From contig NZ_LDJG01000006.1 in NCBI RefSeq assembly GCF_001431425.1, positions 124,001 through 188,000 of the forward strand: DNA of 64,000 nt. Direction: 5' to 3'. Origin of the DNA: Stenotrophomonas nitritireducens. Lineage in GTDB: Bacteria > Pseudomonadota > Gammaproteobacteria > Xanthomonadales > Xanthomonadaceae. Shown here piece by piece: positions 1 through 8,490 of the stretch. Made by a program: the position numbers and the translations under genes. Every line of letters begins with the position of its first letter. Within the stretch, counting starts at the first letter, position 1. Below the pieces are notes generated by a model. The model saw only the letters and a list, made by a program, of their open reading frames with translations. It ran no database searches and was not told where the DNA came from.

Positions 1-573
1 ACCGAAGAACTGAGCGACAAGAACCGCGCACTGGAACTGGCCGGCATCGAGCGCGACCGGCTGCTGCAGCAGCTGGAACACCAGGCCACGCACGACGTGC
101 TGACCGGCCTGCCGAACCGCCGCGCGGCCGAACTCCACCTGCGCCAGGCACTGGAACGCGCCGGCGATCGCGGCGAGCCGCTGTGCGTGGCACTGATCGA
201 CATCGACCATTTCAAGCAGATCAACGACCGCCATGGCCACCACAGTGGCGACCGGGTGCTGCGCGAGGTGGCCGAACTGCTGCGCCTGCAGCTGGATGGC
301 GACCAGTTCGTATCGCGGCATGGCGGCGAGGAATTCCTGGCGGTGCTCCGCGGCGTCACCCTGGAACAGGCGCTGGAGCGGCTGCAGGCGCTGCGCCTGG
401 CGCTGGCCCGGCAGCGCATGGACGAGATCGCACCGGGGCTGGTGGTCACCGCCAGCATCGGCGTGGCCGAATGCGGCCCGGGGCAGGAATCCCCGCGCAC
501 CCTGCTGGCCGCCGCCGACCGCCAGCTGTACCGCGCCAAGCGCGAGGGCCGCAACCGGGTCTGCGGCCTGTAG
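1..573 (+). CDS. Diguanylate cyclase, C-terminal GGDEF domain (5' end outside window)
   Basis: The GGDEF domain makes cyclic di-GMP from two GTP. The frame is open from base 1, so the N-terminal input domain lies upstream; about 25 residues of charged helical linker precede the domain. Landmarks are DVLTGLPNRR (nt 94-123), the metal and nucleotide segment DIDHFKQINDRHGH, and an intact active-site GGEEF at nt 322-336. Five residues before GGEEF the usual RxxD inhibitory site reads DGDQ, so canonical product inhibition is unlikely (inference). The TAG stop at 571-573 is the TAG of a GTAG repeat element. Which signal it senses cannot be judged here. Confidence 0.93.
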   Translation, partial: TEELSDKNRALELAGIERDRLLQQLEHQATHDVLTGLPNRRAAELHLRQALERAGDRGEPLCVALIDIDHFKQINDRHGHHSGDRVLREVAELLRLQLDGDQFVSRHGGEEFLAVLRGVTLEQALERLQALRLALARQRMDEIAPGLVVTASIGVAECGPGQESPRTLLAAADRQLYRAKREGRNRVCGL

Positions 574-621
574 CGGCGGGCCTGCCCGTTAAAACCCCAG
601 CGGGGCGATGCCCGGCTCTAC
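570..621. repeat. GTAG-headed palindromic repeat pair
   Basis: Two facing repeat units. The first starts GTAGCGGCGGGCC at 570. The second, inverted, ends GGCTCTAC at 621. Both have the GTAG head and short GC-rich palindrome of the repeats described in Stenotrophomonas maltophilia. The first supplies the stop codon of the upstream cyclase. The outer edge of the second creates a TACAAT hexamer (619-624), 31 bases before the pip ATG, which could act as a -10 element. Confidence 0.8.
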
Positions 622-654
622 AATCGGGGGTTCTCCAAGCCAGTGAGTCCGCGC

Positions 655-1596
655 ATGCGCACGCTTTATCCCGCCATCACGCCCTACGACACCGGTACGC
701 TCAAGGTCGACGAGCGTCACACGCTGTACTACGAACAGTGCGGCAACCCCGACGGCAAGCCGGTGGTGATGCTGCATGGCGGCCCCGGCGGCGGCTGCAC
801 GGAGAAAATGCGCCAGTTCCACGACCCGGCCAAGTACCGGATCATCCTGTTCGACCAGCGCGGCTCGGGCCGTTCCACGCCGCACGCCGATCTGGTGGAC
901 AACACCACCTGGGACCTGGTGGCCGACATCGAGAAGCTGCGCGGCCACCTCCAGCTCGATCGCTGGCAGGTGTTCGGCGGCAGCTGGGGCTCGACCCTGG
1001 CGCTGGCCTATGCGCAGACCCATCCGCAGCGGGTGACCGAGCTGGTCCTGCGCGGCATCTTCATGCTGCGCCGCTGGGAGCTGGAATGGTTCTACCAGGA
1101 AGGCGCCAGCCGCCTGTTCCCCGATGCCTGGGACCACTACGTCAACGCGATTCCACCGGTGGAGCGGCACGACCTGATCTCGGCGTTCCACCGCCGCCTG
1201 ACCAGCGACGACGAAGCCACGCGCCTGGCCGCGGCCAAGGCCTGGAGCGTCTGGGAAGGCGCCACCAGCTTCCTGCACGTGGACGACGACTTCATCAACA
1301 GCCATGAAGACCCGCAGTTCGCGCTGGCCTTCGCCCGCATCGAGAACCACTACTTCGTCAACGGCGGCTTCTTCGAGGTCGAGGACCAGCTGCTGCGCGA
1401 CGCGCACCGGATCGCCGACATCCCCGGCGTGATCGTGCATGGCCGCTATGACGTGGTGTGCCCGCTGGCCAACGCCTGGGACCTGCACAAGGTATGGACC
1501 AAGGCGCAGCTGCACATCACCCCGGCTTCGGGCCATTCCGCGTTCGAGGCCGAGAACGTGGATGCGCTGGTGCGCGCCACCGACAGCTTCGCGTAG
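655..1596 (+). CDS. pip: Proline iminopeptidase
   Basis: Cytoplasmic alpha/beta-hydrolase (peptidase family S33) that removes N-terminal proline from peptides. With the ATG at 655 the product is 313 residues, the length of the Xanthomonas enzyme. The catalytic triad then falls at Ser110 (GGSWGS), Asp266 (GRYDVVCP) and His294 (SGHSAFE), the positions I recall for that enzyme. The oxyanion motif HGGPGG is at 41-46. An in-frame GTG at 643 would add four residues; neither start has a clear ribosome binding site. The stop TAG is donated by the first GTAG repeat of the tandem array that follows. It appears monocistronic. Confidence 0.96.
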   Translation: MRTLYPAITPYDTGTLKVDERHTLYYEQCGNPDGKPVVMLHGGPGGGCTEKMRQFHDPAKYRIILFDQRGSGRSTPHADLVDNTTWDLVADIEKLRGHLQLDRWQVFGGSWGSTLALAYAQTHPQRVTELVLRGIFMLRRWELEWFYQEGASRLFPDAWDHYVNAIPPVERHDLISAFHRRLTSDDEATRLAAAKAWSVWEGATSFLHVDDDFINSHEDPQFALAFARIENHYFVNGGFFEVEDQLLRDAHRIADIPGVIVHGRYDVVCPLANAWDLHKVWTKAQLHITPASGHSAFEAENVDALVRATDSFA

Positions 1597-1814
1597 AGCG
1601 GGGCAACGCCCCGCTGGAGCTTTCCCCGGGCAGTTTCCGCCGGGCGCTGCCCGGCGCTTCAAAGCGGGTTTCCCGTAGAGCGGGGCAACGCCCCGCTGGG
1701 GCTTTTCCCGGATAGTTCCCGCCGGGCGCTGCCCGGCGCTGCAAAGCGGGTTTCCCGTAGAGCGGGGCAACGCCCCGCTGGGACTTTCCCCGGCTAGTCC
1801 GGCCGGGAAAGCCC
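1592..1814. repeat. 82-bp tandem array of GTAG repeat dimers
   Basis: Two full 82-base units (1592-1673 and 1674-1755) and a partial third (1756 to about 1814). Each unit has a GTAG-headed palindrome (GCGGGGCAACGCCCCGC) followed by a second palindrome (CGCCGGGCGCTGCCCGGCG). The second looks like an inverted mate whose closing CTAC has decayed to CTTC or CTGC. The array lies between the convergent genes pip and the amidohydrolase. It could act as a two-way transcription block or RNA-stability element (inference). Confidence 0.85.
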
Positions 1815-1824
1815 TATGCCGCAG

Positions 1825-2643
1825 TTACGCCTGCAGGGCGGCCTGCGCCAGCAACGCCGGCTGCAAGGCGCGGAAAACCCGCTCCAGCCGTTCCGCCCAG
1901 GCCTGCTGGCCGGTGGTGTCGGCGATCAGGTCCTGGCGGATCTCCAGTTCCACGTGCACCAGCCCGCGGCCTTCGCCATGCACCGGCACCGCATAGTCGC
2001 TGGTGCTGCTCACTGAATACGGCTGGTTGTCGCCGACCACCAGGTCGCCTTCGTCGCGCAGCGCCTGCAGCAGCGCATGGGCGAAACGCGCATCGCGGTG
2101 GTACAGAACGCCTGCGTGCCACGGGCGCGCATCGCCGTTCATCGCCGGGGTGAAGCTGTGCATCATCACCAGCAGCGTCGGCCTGCCGGTATCGCGGCGG
2201 TGGTCCAGCTCGGCGGCGATGCGCGCGTGATAGGGCGCATGGATGGCGTCGATGCGCTGCTGCCGCTGCAACCCGCTCAACCCTGCGTTGCCGGGGATGA
2301 CGGTGCCATCGCTGGTTCCGGGCATCAGGGTCGGCGAGGCCAATGGCCGGTTGCAGTCGATCACCAGTCGCGAATAGGTCTGCTCGATCGCGAAGGCATC
2401 CAGCCGCCGCGCCAGCGCCCGGGTGGTGCCGGCGATGCCGATGTCCCAGCCGATGTGCCGGTCCCGTTCCGCCTGTGCCAGGCCGAGGTCGCCCAGTGCT
2501 GCCGGAACGCGCTGCCCGGCGTGATCGGCGAGCAGCAGGAAGGGCGAGCCGCCCTGTGGGTTGTGCACGGTGAACGGCGGCGGGTCCTGGGCGCCGAGCA
2601 GCGGTGCGGCCAGCAGGTCGGCGGGGCTGTCGAGGCGGCTCAT
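1825..2643 (-). CDS. N-formylglutamate amidohydrolase family protein
   Basis: Member of the zinc amidohydrolase family that includes HutG-type N-formylglutamate deformylases, 272 residues. Family features are LLLADHAGQRVP near the N-terminus, HIGWDIG, VIDCNRP and the later LLVMMHSFTP block. The start is the ATG at 2643, whose bases overlap the stop of the upstream Nudix gene as ATGA. A further upstream in-frame start would run deep into that gene and is not credible. No histidine-utilisation genes are adjacent, so the substrate may not be N-formylglutamate. It is the last gene of a four-gene minus-strand operon. Confidence 0.85.
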   Translation of the reverse strand: MSRLDSPADLLAAPLLGAQDPPPFTVHNPQGGSPFLLLADHAGQRVPAALGDLGLAQAERDRHIGWDIGIAGTTRALARRLDAFAIEQTYSRLVIDCNRPLASPTLMPGTSDGTVIPGNAGLSGLQRQQRIDAIHAPYHARIAAELDHRRDTGRPTLLVMMHSFTPAMNGDARPWHAGVLYHRDARFAHALLQALRDEGDLVVGDNQPYSVSSTSDYAVPVHGEGRGLVHVELEIRQDLIADTTGQQAWAERLERVFRALQPALLAQAALQA

Positions 2644-3191
2644 CGCGGGCGGCCGTCCAGGTGGTGCTCGATCATCCACAACCCGGCCCAGAGCTTGGCG
2701 TCCAGTTCGAAGCCCTGGCCCATCTTCTCCACCAGCCACGCTGCGGCGCGGTTGCGCGGGACGTGGTGCACGGTGATGTCCTCGCTGTCGTCGCCGCCGC
2801 CTTCGCCGACCCGGCGCAGGCCGGTGGCGCGCACGAAGGCGATCTTCTCGCTGCTGGCGCCGGACGAGGTCGGGCCGATCATCAGCACGTCGGCGTGGTC
2901 GGCGGTCCAGCCGGTTTCCTCTTCCAGCTCGCGGATCGCCGAGGCCTCGATCGACTCGCCGGCGGTGATGTCGCCGACCAGTCCGGCCGGCATCTCGATC
3001 GTGCGCGCCTGCAACGGCACGCGGAACTGCTCGACGAACAGCACCTCGTCGTCGGGAGTGACGGCGATGATGATCGCGGCCAGCCCGCCGGCGTGGGTGC
3101 GCTCGCTGTATTCCCAGGTGCCGCGTACGACCATGCGCTGGTATTTGCCTTCGTAGACGACGCGGGGTTCGGAAGCGGGGTCGTGGTTCAT
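2640..3191 (-). CDS. Nudix hydrolase, ADP-ribose pyrophosphatase-like
   Basis: A 183-residue cytoplasmic Nudix enzyme of the type that hydrolyses ADP-ribose and related nucleoside diphosphate sugars. The complete Nudix box (G-x5-E-x7-RE-x2-EE-x-G) spans residues 73-95, from GDITAGE through RELEEETGW. The segment before it (VEQFRVPL, EMPAG) is typical of the ADP-ribose branch. The ATG at 3191 forms an ATGA overlap with the stop of the exonuclease gene, and its own stop overlaps the start of the amidohydrolase. Translational coupling through the operon is therefore likely. Exact substrate is not determinable from sequence. Confidence 0.9.
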   Translation of the reverse strand: MNHDPASEPRVVYEGKYQRMVVRGTWEYSERTHAGGLAAIIIAVTPDDEVLFVEQFRVPLQARTIEMPAGLVGDITAGESIEASAIRELEEETGWTADHADVLMIGPTSSGASSEKIAFVRATGLRRVGEGGGDDSEDITVHHVPRNRAAAWLVEKMGQGFELDAKLWAGLWMIEHHLDGRPR

Positions 3192-4126
3192 GCGGACTCG
3201 TTGGCGGAAGGGGGAGCGGTTTCCAGCCCCGCGGCGGCCAGCAGCCGGCGCCGGGTCAGGGGGCCGAAGCGCAGCGATCCGCACAGGCCGTCGAGCATGT
3301 CGGGGTCGGCCGCGCCGCGGGTGAAGCCGGGCGTGGCCGGCGCCAGCGGCGCATCGAGGGCGATGGTGGTCAGCTGCCGGAACAGCAGCGCCAGTTCGCG
3401 CTGTTCGCGCAGGCGCGCCGCCATCTGCGCGGCGCCGCGCAGGCGCAGGAACGGGATTTCATCGATCCGCTCCAGCAGCGCGTCGAGGCTGCCGAAGTGG
3501 GACAGCAGCACCGCCGCCGACTTGGCGCCGATGCCGCTGACGCCGGGAATGTTGTCCACCGCGTCGCCGCACAGCGCCAGGTAGTCGGCGATCTGGTGCG
3601 CGTGCACGCCGTGGCGCGCCTTGACCCCGGCCGCGCCCCAGCGCTGGTTGCGGGCGTAGTCCCACTGTTCGTCGTGCTCCAGCAGCAGCTGCGACAGGTC
3701 CTTGTCGGCCGAGACGATCACCCCGCGCAGGGCGTGGTCGCGGCCTGCATGCAGCGCGCTGCCGATCAGGTCGTCGGCCTCGTAATCGCGGTCGGCCAGT
3801 ACGTCCAGGCCCAGTGCGGCGCACAGCGCCTTGCAGTGCGCGAACTGGCGGCGCAGCGCTTCCGGCGCGGGCTCGCGGTTGGCCTTGTAGGCGGGATAGA
3901 TGCGGTGGCGGAAGCAGCTGTCCAGCGCTTCGTCGAAGGCGACGGCGATGTGCGCCGGGCGCTCGCGTTCGAGCAGTTCCAGCAGGAAGCGGGCGAAGCC
4001 GTGCACGGCATTGGTCGGCCAGCCCTGCGCGTCCTGGAAGCTGTCGGGCATCGAGTGCCAGGCGCGGAACACGTACAGGCTGGCATCGACCAGGTAGAGC
4101 GGCCGGCCCGCCGCCGTGTCCGTCAC
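3188..4126 (-). CDS. 5'-3' exonuclease / flap endonuclease, ExoIX-like
   Basis: A 312-residue stand-alone homologue of the 5' nuclease domain of DNA polymerase I. Metal-binding acidic motifs are visible at LYLVDAS near the N-terminus, DYEADDLIG and SADKDLSQLL. The helix-3-turn-helix DNA-binding segment follows (GDAVDNIPGVSGIGAKSA). The GTG at 4126 is chosen because it overlaps the nitroreductase stop as GTGA and places LYLVDAS about ten residues in, as in relatives; no ATG lies before that motif. It probably acts in flap processing or repair. Whether it is a true nuclease or a binding-only variant like some ExoIX proteins is not settled by sequence. Confidence 0.88.
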   Translation of the reverse strand: MTDTAAGRPLYLVDASLYVFRAWHSMPDSFQDAQGWPTNAVHGFARFLLELLERERPAHIAVAFDEALDSCFRHRIYPAYKANREPAPEALRRQFAHCKALCAALGLDVLADRDYEADDLIGSALHAGRDHALRGVIVSADKDLSQLLLEHDEQWDYARNQRWGAAGVKARHGVHAHQIADYLALCGDAVDNIPGVSGIGAKSAAVLLSHFGSLDALLERIDEIPFLRLRGAAQMAARLREQRELALLFRQLTTIALDAPLAPATPGFTRGAADPDMLDGLCGSLRFGPLTRRRLLAAAGLETAPPSANESA

Positions 4127-4698
4127 GGCCGCCAGTCCTCCAGCAGGCCGGCCGGGTCCGGGCGCTCGCGTTCGGGTACCTGCAGTTTCGGCGTGCCGAT
4201 ATGGATGAAGCCGACGATGCGCTCGTTGCCGGTCAGCCCCAGGTGGCGGGCCACCCCGTCGTCGTAGGCCATCCAGGCGGTCAGCCACTGCGCGCCGAAG
4301 CCGAAGCCCTGCGCAGCCTGCAGCAGGGCGAAGCACACGCAGCCGGCGGTCAGCAGCTGCTCCTGCTCGGGAACCTTGGGGTTGTCCTGCAGGCGCGCGA
4401 TCACCGTCAGGATCAGCGGCGCGTGCGAAAAACGCTGGCGGTCCTTCTCGACCACCGCCGGCGAGGCGTCGGGAGTGCGCTCGCGGCTGCGCCTGGCCAG
4501 GTATTCGCCCAGCGCATGGCGGGCCTCGCCCTGCAGGCGGAGGAAACGGAACGGCACCAGCTTGCCGTGGTCGGGCACCCGCACCGCGGCGGACAGCATG
4601 CGCAGCAGGGTCGCCTCGTCCGGCGCCGGCTCGCCCAGTTGCAGGGAAGGGACCGAGCGGCGTTGGCCCAGCGCTTGCAGGAAGCAGGAATCGGACAT
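4123..4698 (-). CDS. Nitroreductase family protein, YdjA-like
   Basis: FMN-dependent nitroreductase fold of 191 residues, close to the short YdjA type. The N-terminal RRSVPSLQ and the following VPDHGKLVPFRF correspond to the flavin-binding start of the family. The C-terminal GFIHIGTPK block is also typical. The start is the ATG at 4698; an upstream in-frame ATG at 4737 would add 13 unconserved residues. The natural substrate is unknown for this subgroup. It is first of the four overlapping minus-strand genes, so the operon promoter should lie in the following 312-base spacer. Confidence 0.85.
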   Translation of the reverse strand: MSDSCFLQALGQRRSVPSLQLGEPAPDEATLLRMLSAAVRVPDHGKLVPFRFLRLQGEARHALGEYLARRSRERTPDASPAVVEKDRQRFSHAPLILTVIARLQDNPKVPEQEQLLTAGCVCFALLQAAQGFGFGAQWLTAWMAYDDGVARHLGLTGNERIVGFIHIGTPKLQVPERERPDPAGLLEDWRP

Positions 4699-5010
4699 GG
4701 TGCTTACGCGAGGAAGATGGCCGTGGATTATAGACACCGGGGTGCGGGTGCCCGCCGGCCGCGGGCGGCGCCGGATCTGAGCAGTCCGTCGAGGGCGCTC
4801 CCTGGCGGATTTCTCGCCAATTCACCCCGGTACCCTTAGCATGGCGCGACATGCCGGGTTGCCGGCGGCGAGGTACAAAGTGCGGACTGCATCACTGGCC
4901 CTGTTCAGCTTATCCCCCTACCATGCGTGGGCGGAAACCGGGGGGCTGTCCGCTTTCTTCCATCCGATCCCGAGAGGAGCAGCGCCTGCGAAGGTGCGGA
5001 GCCACTGCGC
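4699..5010. other. Divergent intergenic region between nitroreductase and DUF1631 genes
   Basis: About 312 bases with no credible gene. It must hold the promoter of the minus-strand nitroreductase operon and that of the DUF1631 gene. A GAGAGGAGC purine tract (4972-4980) lies about 30 bases before the chosen DUF1631 start, so that start could be elsewhere. I see no strong hairpin or recognisable operator. Confidence 0.5.
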
Positions 5011-7329
5011 ATGATGTCCCAGCCGCATCCTCCAGAGCGCCCTGGCCATAATCCGGACCTGCTGGCGCTGTCGCGCGAAATCGCGTTGCCGGCCTTGTCG
5101 GCCACCTTCACCCGGATGCTGGCCGGATTCGACGACGCCCTGTTCGACCGTGCCGAAACCGCGGGCGCGTCGCAGCTGGTCTTCCTTGACGGCATGCGCG
5201 AACTGCGCCGGCGCCGCGAGGACATCGCCGCGCGCTTCGCCAGCCACCTGCGGCAGGCCTGGGCGTCGCTTGAGGCCGCCGCTCCGCTGTCGGCAGAGGC
5301 CGCGCTGGCCCAGACCGGGCAAGGAGATGCCGGGCTGAGCCTGGTGTCCGAGCACGAACTGGAGTCGCGGCTGGCGGTGCGCAACTTCGCCGCAGTGGTG
5401 CTGCGCGAGTGGAAGCAGGTGCTGGCGCGGCTGGACCGCCGCCTGGCCTGGATCAGCGGCGTGGAAACGCTGGAGATCGACACCAACCCGATCGGCCCCG
5501 AGCACATCGGCGTGGCGGTGCACGAGGCTTTCGGCGTGTGCGACCTGGCCGCCGAGGTCCGCCTGGTACTGATCAAGCTGTGCGAGCGGGAATTCGCCGC
5601 GCAGGTGGGGCGCATCTACCGCGAGGTGGACGAGCGTCTGGCGCAGGCCGGAGTGATGCCGGGTATCTCGCAGCCGCAGCCGCAGCGTCCGGCTGCGGCG
5701 CCGCGTCCCGCGCGGGCGGCCGCAGCCGAGGCCGGCCTGGCGCATGGCGAGGAGGAGGACTTTTCCGATCCGCAGCATGCCCCGGCCTGGGCGCGCCGTT
5801 TCACCGAGCGCTGGGCCCGGCACCGCAGCGAACTGCAGGCCGGCAGCCACGCTGGTCACGGCGGCTATGAAGGCGAGCCGTCGCCGGGCGGCCAGAACAT
5901 GATCCTGGAGGCGCTGCATGAACTGCTGGCGCAGACCCGTCATGTGCGCGAGGACGCCACCGCCGCCGCGCAGGTGGCGGTCGGCCAGCAGCGGCCGCTG
6001 AGCCAGCACGAAATGATGTCGGTGCTCTCGCTGCTCCAGGCCACGCCGACGGCGACCCTGCGCGCGGCGGTGGGCGACCAGAACGAGTCGCTGGCGCAGC
6101 GGCTCAAGAACGAAGTGATTTCCGGCGCTACCCGCCTCGGTGTCGATCCGGGACAGGCGCGGCTGGACCCGCAGGACGAGGACGCCATCGACCTGGTCGG
6201 CATGCTGTTCGACGTGATGCTGGACGAGCGTGAACTGGAAGGCCGCTCGCGCGAACTGATCGGCCGGCTGGTGGTGCCCTTCGTCAAGGTCGCGCTGCTG
6301 GACCGGCGCATGTTCGTGCAGAAGACCCATCCGGCGCGGCGCCTGCTCAACTCGCTGGCCGAGGCCTGCGAAGGCAACGCCGGCGAAAGCCAGGCCGAGC
6401 GCGCGCTGATGGGCAAGGTCGAGGAAATCATCGACCGGCTGATCGCCGAGTTCAACGAGAACCTGGCGATCTTCCTGACCCTGGAAGAAGAATTCCGCGA
6501 CTTCCTCGCCCAGCATCGGCGCCGCATCGAGATCGCCGAACGCCGCGCCACCGAGACCCAGCGCGGCCAGGAGAAGCTGGAAATGGCGCGCCTGCGCGCC
6601 CAGGCCGAACTGGAGCGCCGGCTGCAGGGCGCGCCGCTGCCGGCGGCGATCGAAGGTTTCCTGCGCCAGCCCTGGAACCATCACCTGACCATGAGCCTGC
6701 TGCGCGAAGGCGACGAGGGCGAGTCCGTCGGCGAAACGCTGGCGCTGGCCGACGTGCTGCTGGAGGAAGTGGCCGAGGCGCGCCGGCATGTGGTCGGCAA
6801 GCCATGGCTGCAGTCCATCCAGCCGGGCCTGCGCAAGGTGTTCGCCAGCGTCGGCCTGCATGGCGAAGGCAGCGTCGGCGCGGTCGATGCGCTGCACGAC
6901 ACGCTGCAGGCCATCGCCGAGGCGCGCCCTGAACTGGAACGCGCGCTGCCCGAACTGCCGCAGGTCAGCCTGCCCACGCCGCCCGCCCAGGAATCGGCGG
7001 CGCTGGACCTGGGCAGCGAGGCGCGCGCGGAAAGCGTCGACCATGTCGATGCGGCCCGCTTCCGCGCCATGGACATCGGCACCTGGCTGGACTTCATCGA
7101 CAAGGACGGCAAGGTGCAGGCCGGTAAGCTGTCCTGGGTGAGCCCGATTTCCTCGCGCCTGCTGTTCGTCAACCGCCGCGGCATCCGTTTCTGCGTGGCC
7201 TCGCCGGAGGAGCTGGTGGTGATGGAGCGGCTCGGCCGCCTGCGCCCGCACATGGACGACGGTGCGTTCGACAGCGCCATGCAGGGCGTGATCGACCGGC
7301 TCGATCCGCAGACGCCCACGGTGCACTGA
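5011..7329 (+). CDS. DUF1631 family protein
   Basis: Large soluble protein of about 772 residues matching the DUF1631 family, often misannotated as thymidine phosphorylase in xanthomonads. There is no signal peptide or membrane segment. The middle is rich in charged, probably coiled helices (around ERRATETQRGQEKLEMARLR). The last ~90 residues, from WLDFIDKDGKVQAGKLSWVS, look like a compact beta-rich domain resembling PilZ-type folds by eye (weak inference). The start is uncertain: adjacent ATGs lie at 5011 and 5014, and the frame extends upstream to 4927. Molecular function is unknown. Confidence 0.8.
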   Translation: MMSQPHPPERPGHNPDLLALSREIALPALSATFTRMLAGFDDALFDRAETAGASQLVFLDGMRELRRRREDIAARFASHLRQAWASLEAAAPLSAEAALAQTGQGDAGLSLVSEHELESRLAVRNFAAVVLREWKQVLARLDRRLAWISGVETLEIDTNPIGPEHIGVAVHEAFGVCDLAAEVRLVLIKLCEREFAAQVGRIYREVDERLAQAGVMPGISQPQPQRPAAAPRPARAAAAEAGLAHGEEEDFSDPQHAPAWARRFTERWARHRSELQAGSHAGHGGYEGEPSPGGQNMILEALHELLAQTRHVREDATAAAQVAVGQQRPLSQHEMMSVLSLLQATPTATLRAAVGDQNESLAQRLKNEVISGATRLGVDPGQARLDPQDEDAIDLVGMLFDVMLDERELEGRSRELIGRLVVPFVKVALLDRRMFVQKTHPARRLLNSLAEACEGNAGESQAERALMGKVEEIIDRLIAEFNENLAIFLTLEEEFRDFLAQHRRRIEIAERRATETQRGQEKLEMARLRAQAELERRLQGAPLPAAIEGFLRQPWNHHLTMSLLREGDEGESVGETLALADVLLEEVAEARRHVVGKPWLQSIQPGLRKVFASVGLHGEGSVGAVDALHDTLQAIAEARPELERALPELPQVSLPTPPAQESAALDLGSEARAESVDHVDAARFRAMDIGTWLDFIDKDGKVQAGKLSWVSPISSRLLFVNRRGIRFCVASPEELVVMERLGRLRPHMDDGAFDSAMQGVIDRLDPQTPTVH

Positions 7330-7343
7330 AACCCGACCCGCTT

Positions 7344-7352
7344 TGCTACGAT
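7344..7352 (+). promoter_or_regulatory. Candidate extended -10 promoter for pntAA
   Basis: TGC followed by TACGAT, 34 bases before the pntAA ATG, fits an extended -10 element. No good -35 is visible. Confidence 0.4.
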
Positions 7353-7386
7353 CCGGTGCGTATTCCACTGCGCATCGGGGACGGGC

Positions 7387-8490
7387 ATGGCCGTTGAGGT
7401 ACGGGTGTTGAAGGAAGCCGCGGCGGGCGAACGGCGCGTTTCGGCCACGCCGGAGACGGTGAAGAAGCTGCTGGCGGCCGGGGCGAAGGTGCAGGTGCAG
7501 GCCGGTGCCGGCCTTGCCGCCGGGTTCACCGACCAGGCCTACCGCGACGTCGGCGCGCAGATCGACGATGCCGTGGACGGCGCCGACCTGGTGCTGTGCG
7601 TGCAGGCGCCGCCGCCGCCGCTGATCGGCCAGCTCAAGCCCGGCGCGGTGCTGGTCGGCACCCTGCATCCGCAGGCCGACGCCGCGCGTACCGCGGCCCT
7701 GCAGGCGCGGCAGCTGGTGACCTTCCCGCTGGAGCGGCTGCCGCGCACCACCCGCGCGCAGGCCATGGACGTGCTCAGTTCGCAGGCCGGCATGGCCGGC
7801 TACAAGGCCACCCTGATCGCCGCGCAGCTGACCCCGCGCTTCTTCCCGATGCTGACCACGGCCGCCGGTACCATCCGCCCGTCGAAAGTACTGGTGGTCG
7901 GCGCCGGCGTGGCCGGCCTGCAGGCCGTCGCCACCGCCAAGCGCCTGGGCGCGCAGGTGGAAGGTTTCGACGTGCGCCCGGAAACCCGCGAGCAGATCGA
8001 GTCGCTGGGCGGCAAGTTCCTGGACCTGGGCGTCAGCGCCGCCGGTGAGGGCGGCTATGCGCGCCAGCTCACCGACGCCGAACGCGCCGAGCAGCAGCGG
8101 CGCCTGGCCGAGCACCTGAAGGGCGTGGACGTGGTGATCTGCACCGCCGCCGTGCCCGGCCGCCCGGCGCCGAAGATTGTCACCGCGGCGATGGTCGCCG
8201 GCATGCGCCCGGGCAGCGTGGTCGTCGACCTAGCCGCCGAGACCGGCGGCAACTGCGAGGCGACGCGGCCCGGCGAAACCATCGACGTGAATGGCGTGAC
8301 CGTGGCCGGACCGCTCGACCTGGCCAGCATGGGTGCCATCCATGCCAGCGAGATGTACGCGCGCAACGTGCTCAACTTCGTCTCGCTGTTCCTCAAGGAC
8401 GGCACGCTCGCCTTCGACTGGAACGACGAACTGCTGGCGAAGACGGTGTGGCCGGAGCGCCCGGCCGCCGGAGAAATCCCGCCGGTATGA
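7387..8490 (+). CDS. pntAA: NAD(P) transhydrogenase subunit alpha part 1 (dI, NAD(H)-binding)
   Basis: Peripheral NAD(H)-binding dI component of proton-translocating transhydrogenase, which uses the proton gradient to reduce NADP with NADH. It is 367 residues and shows the alanine-dehydrogenase-like fold: EAAAGERRVSATPE at the start, RAQAMDVLSSQA at 123-134, and the nucleotide-binding GAGVAG at 172-177 followed by GFDVRPE. The partner membrane subunits PntAB and PntB are encoded 2.3 kb downstream instead of next door. The stop overlaps the next small gene as ATGA, so those genes are probably cotranscribed and coupled. Confidence 0.95.
   Translation: MAVEVRVLKEAAAGERRVSATPETVKKLLAAGAKVQVQAGAGLAAGFTDQAYRDVGAQIDDAVDGADLVLCVQAPPPPLIGQLKPGAVLVGTLHPQADAARTAALQARQLVTFPLERLPRTTRAQAMDVLSSQAGMAGYKATLIAAQLTPRFFPMLTTAAGTIRPSKVLVVGAGVAGLQAVATAKRLGAQVEGFDVRPETREQIESLGGKFLDLGVSAAGEGGYARQLTDAERAEQQRRLAEHLKGVDVVICTAAVPGRPAPKIVTAAMVAGMRPGSVVVDLAAETGGNCEATRPGETIDVNGVTVAGPLDLASMGAIHASEMYARNVLNFVSLFLKDGTLAFDWNDELLAKTVWPERPAAGEIPPV

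Noticed and set aside
4918..8115. Long antisense frame opposite DUF1631 and pntAA
   Set aside because: Same cause: the complement of high-GC codons lacks stops. No recognisable motifs.
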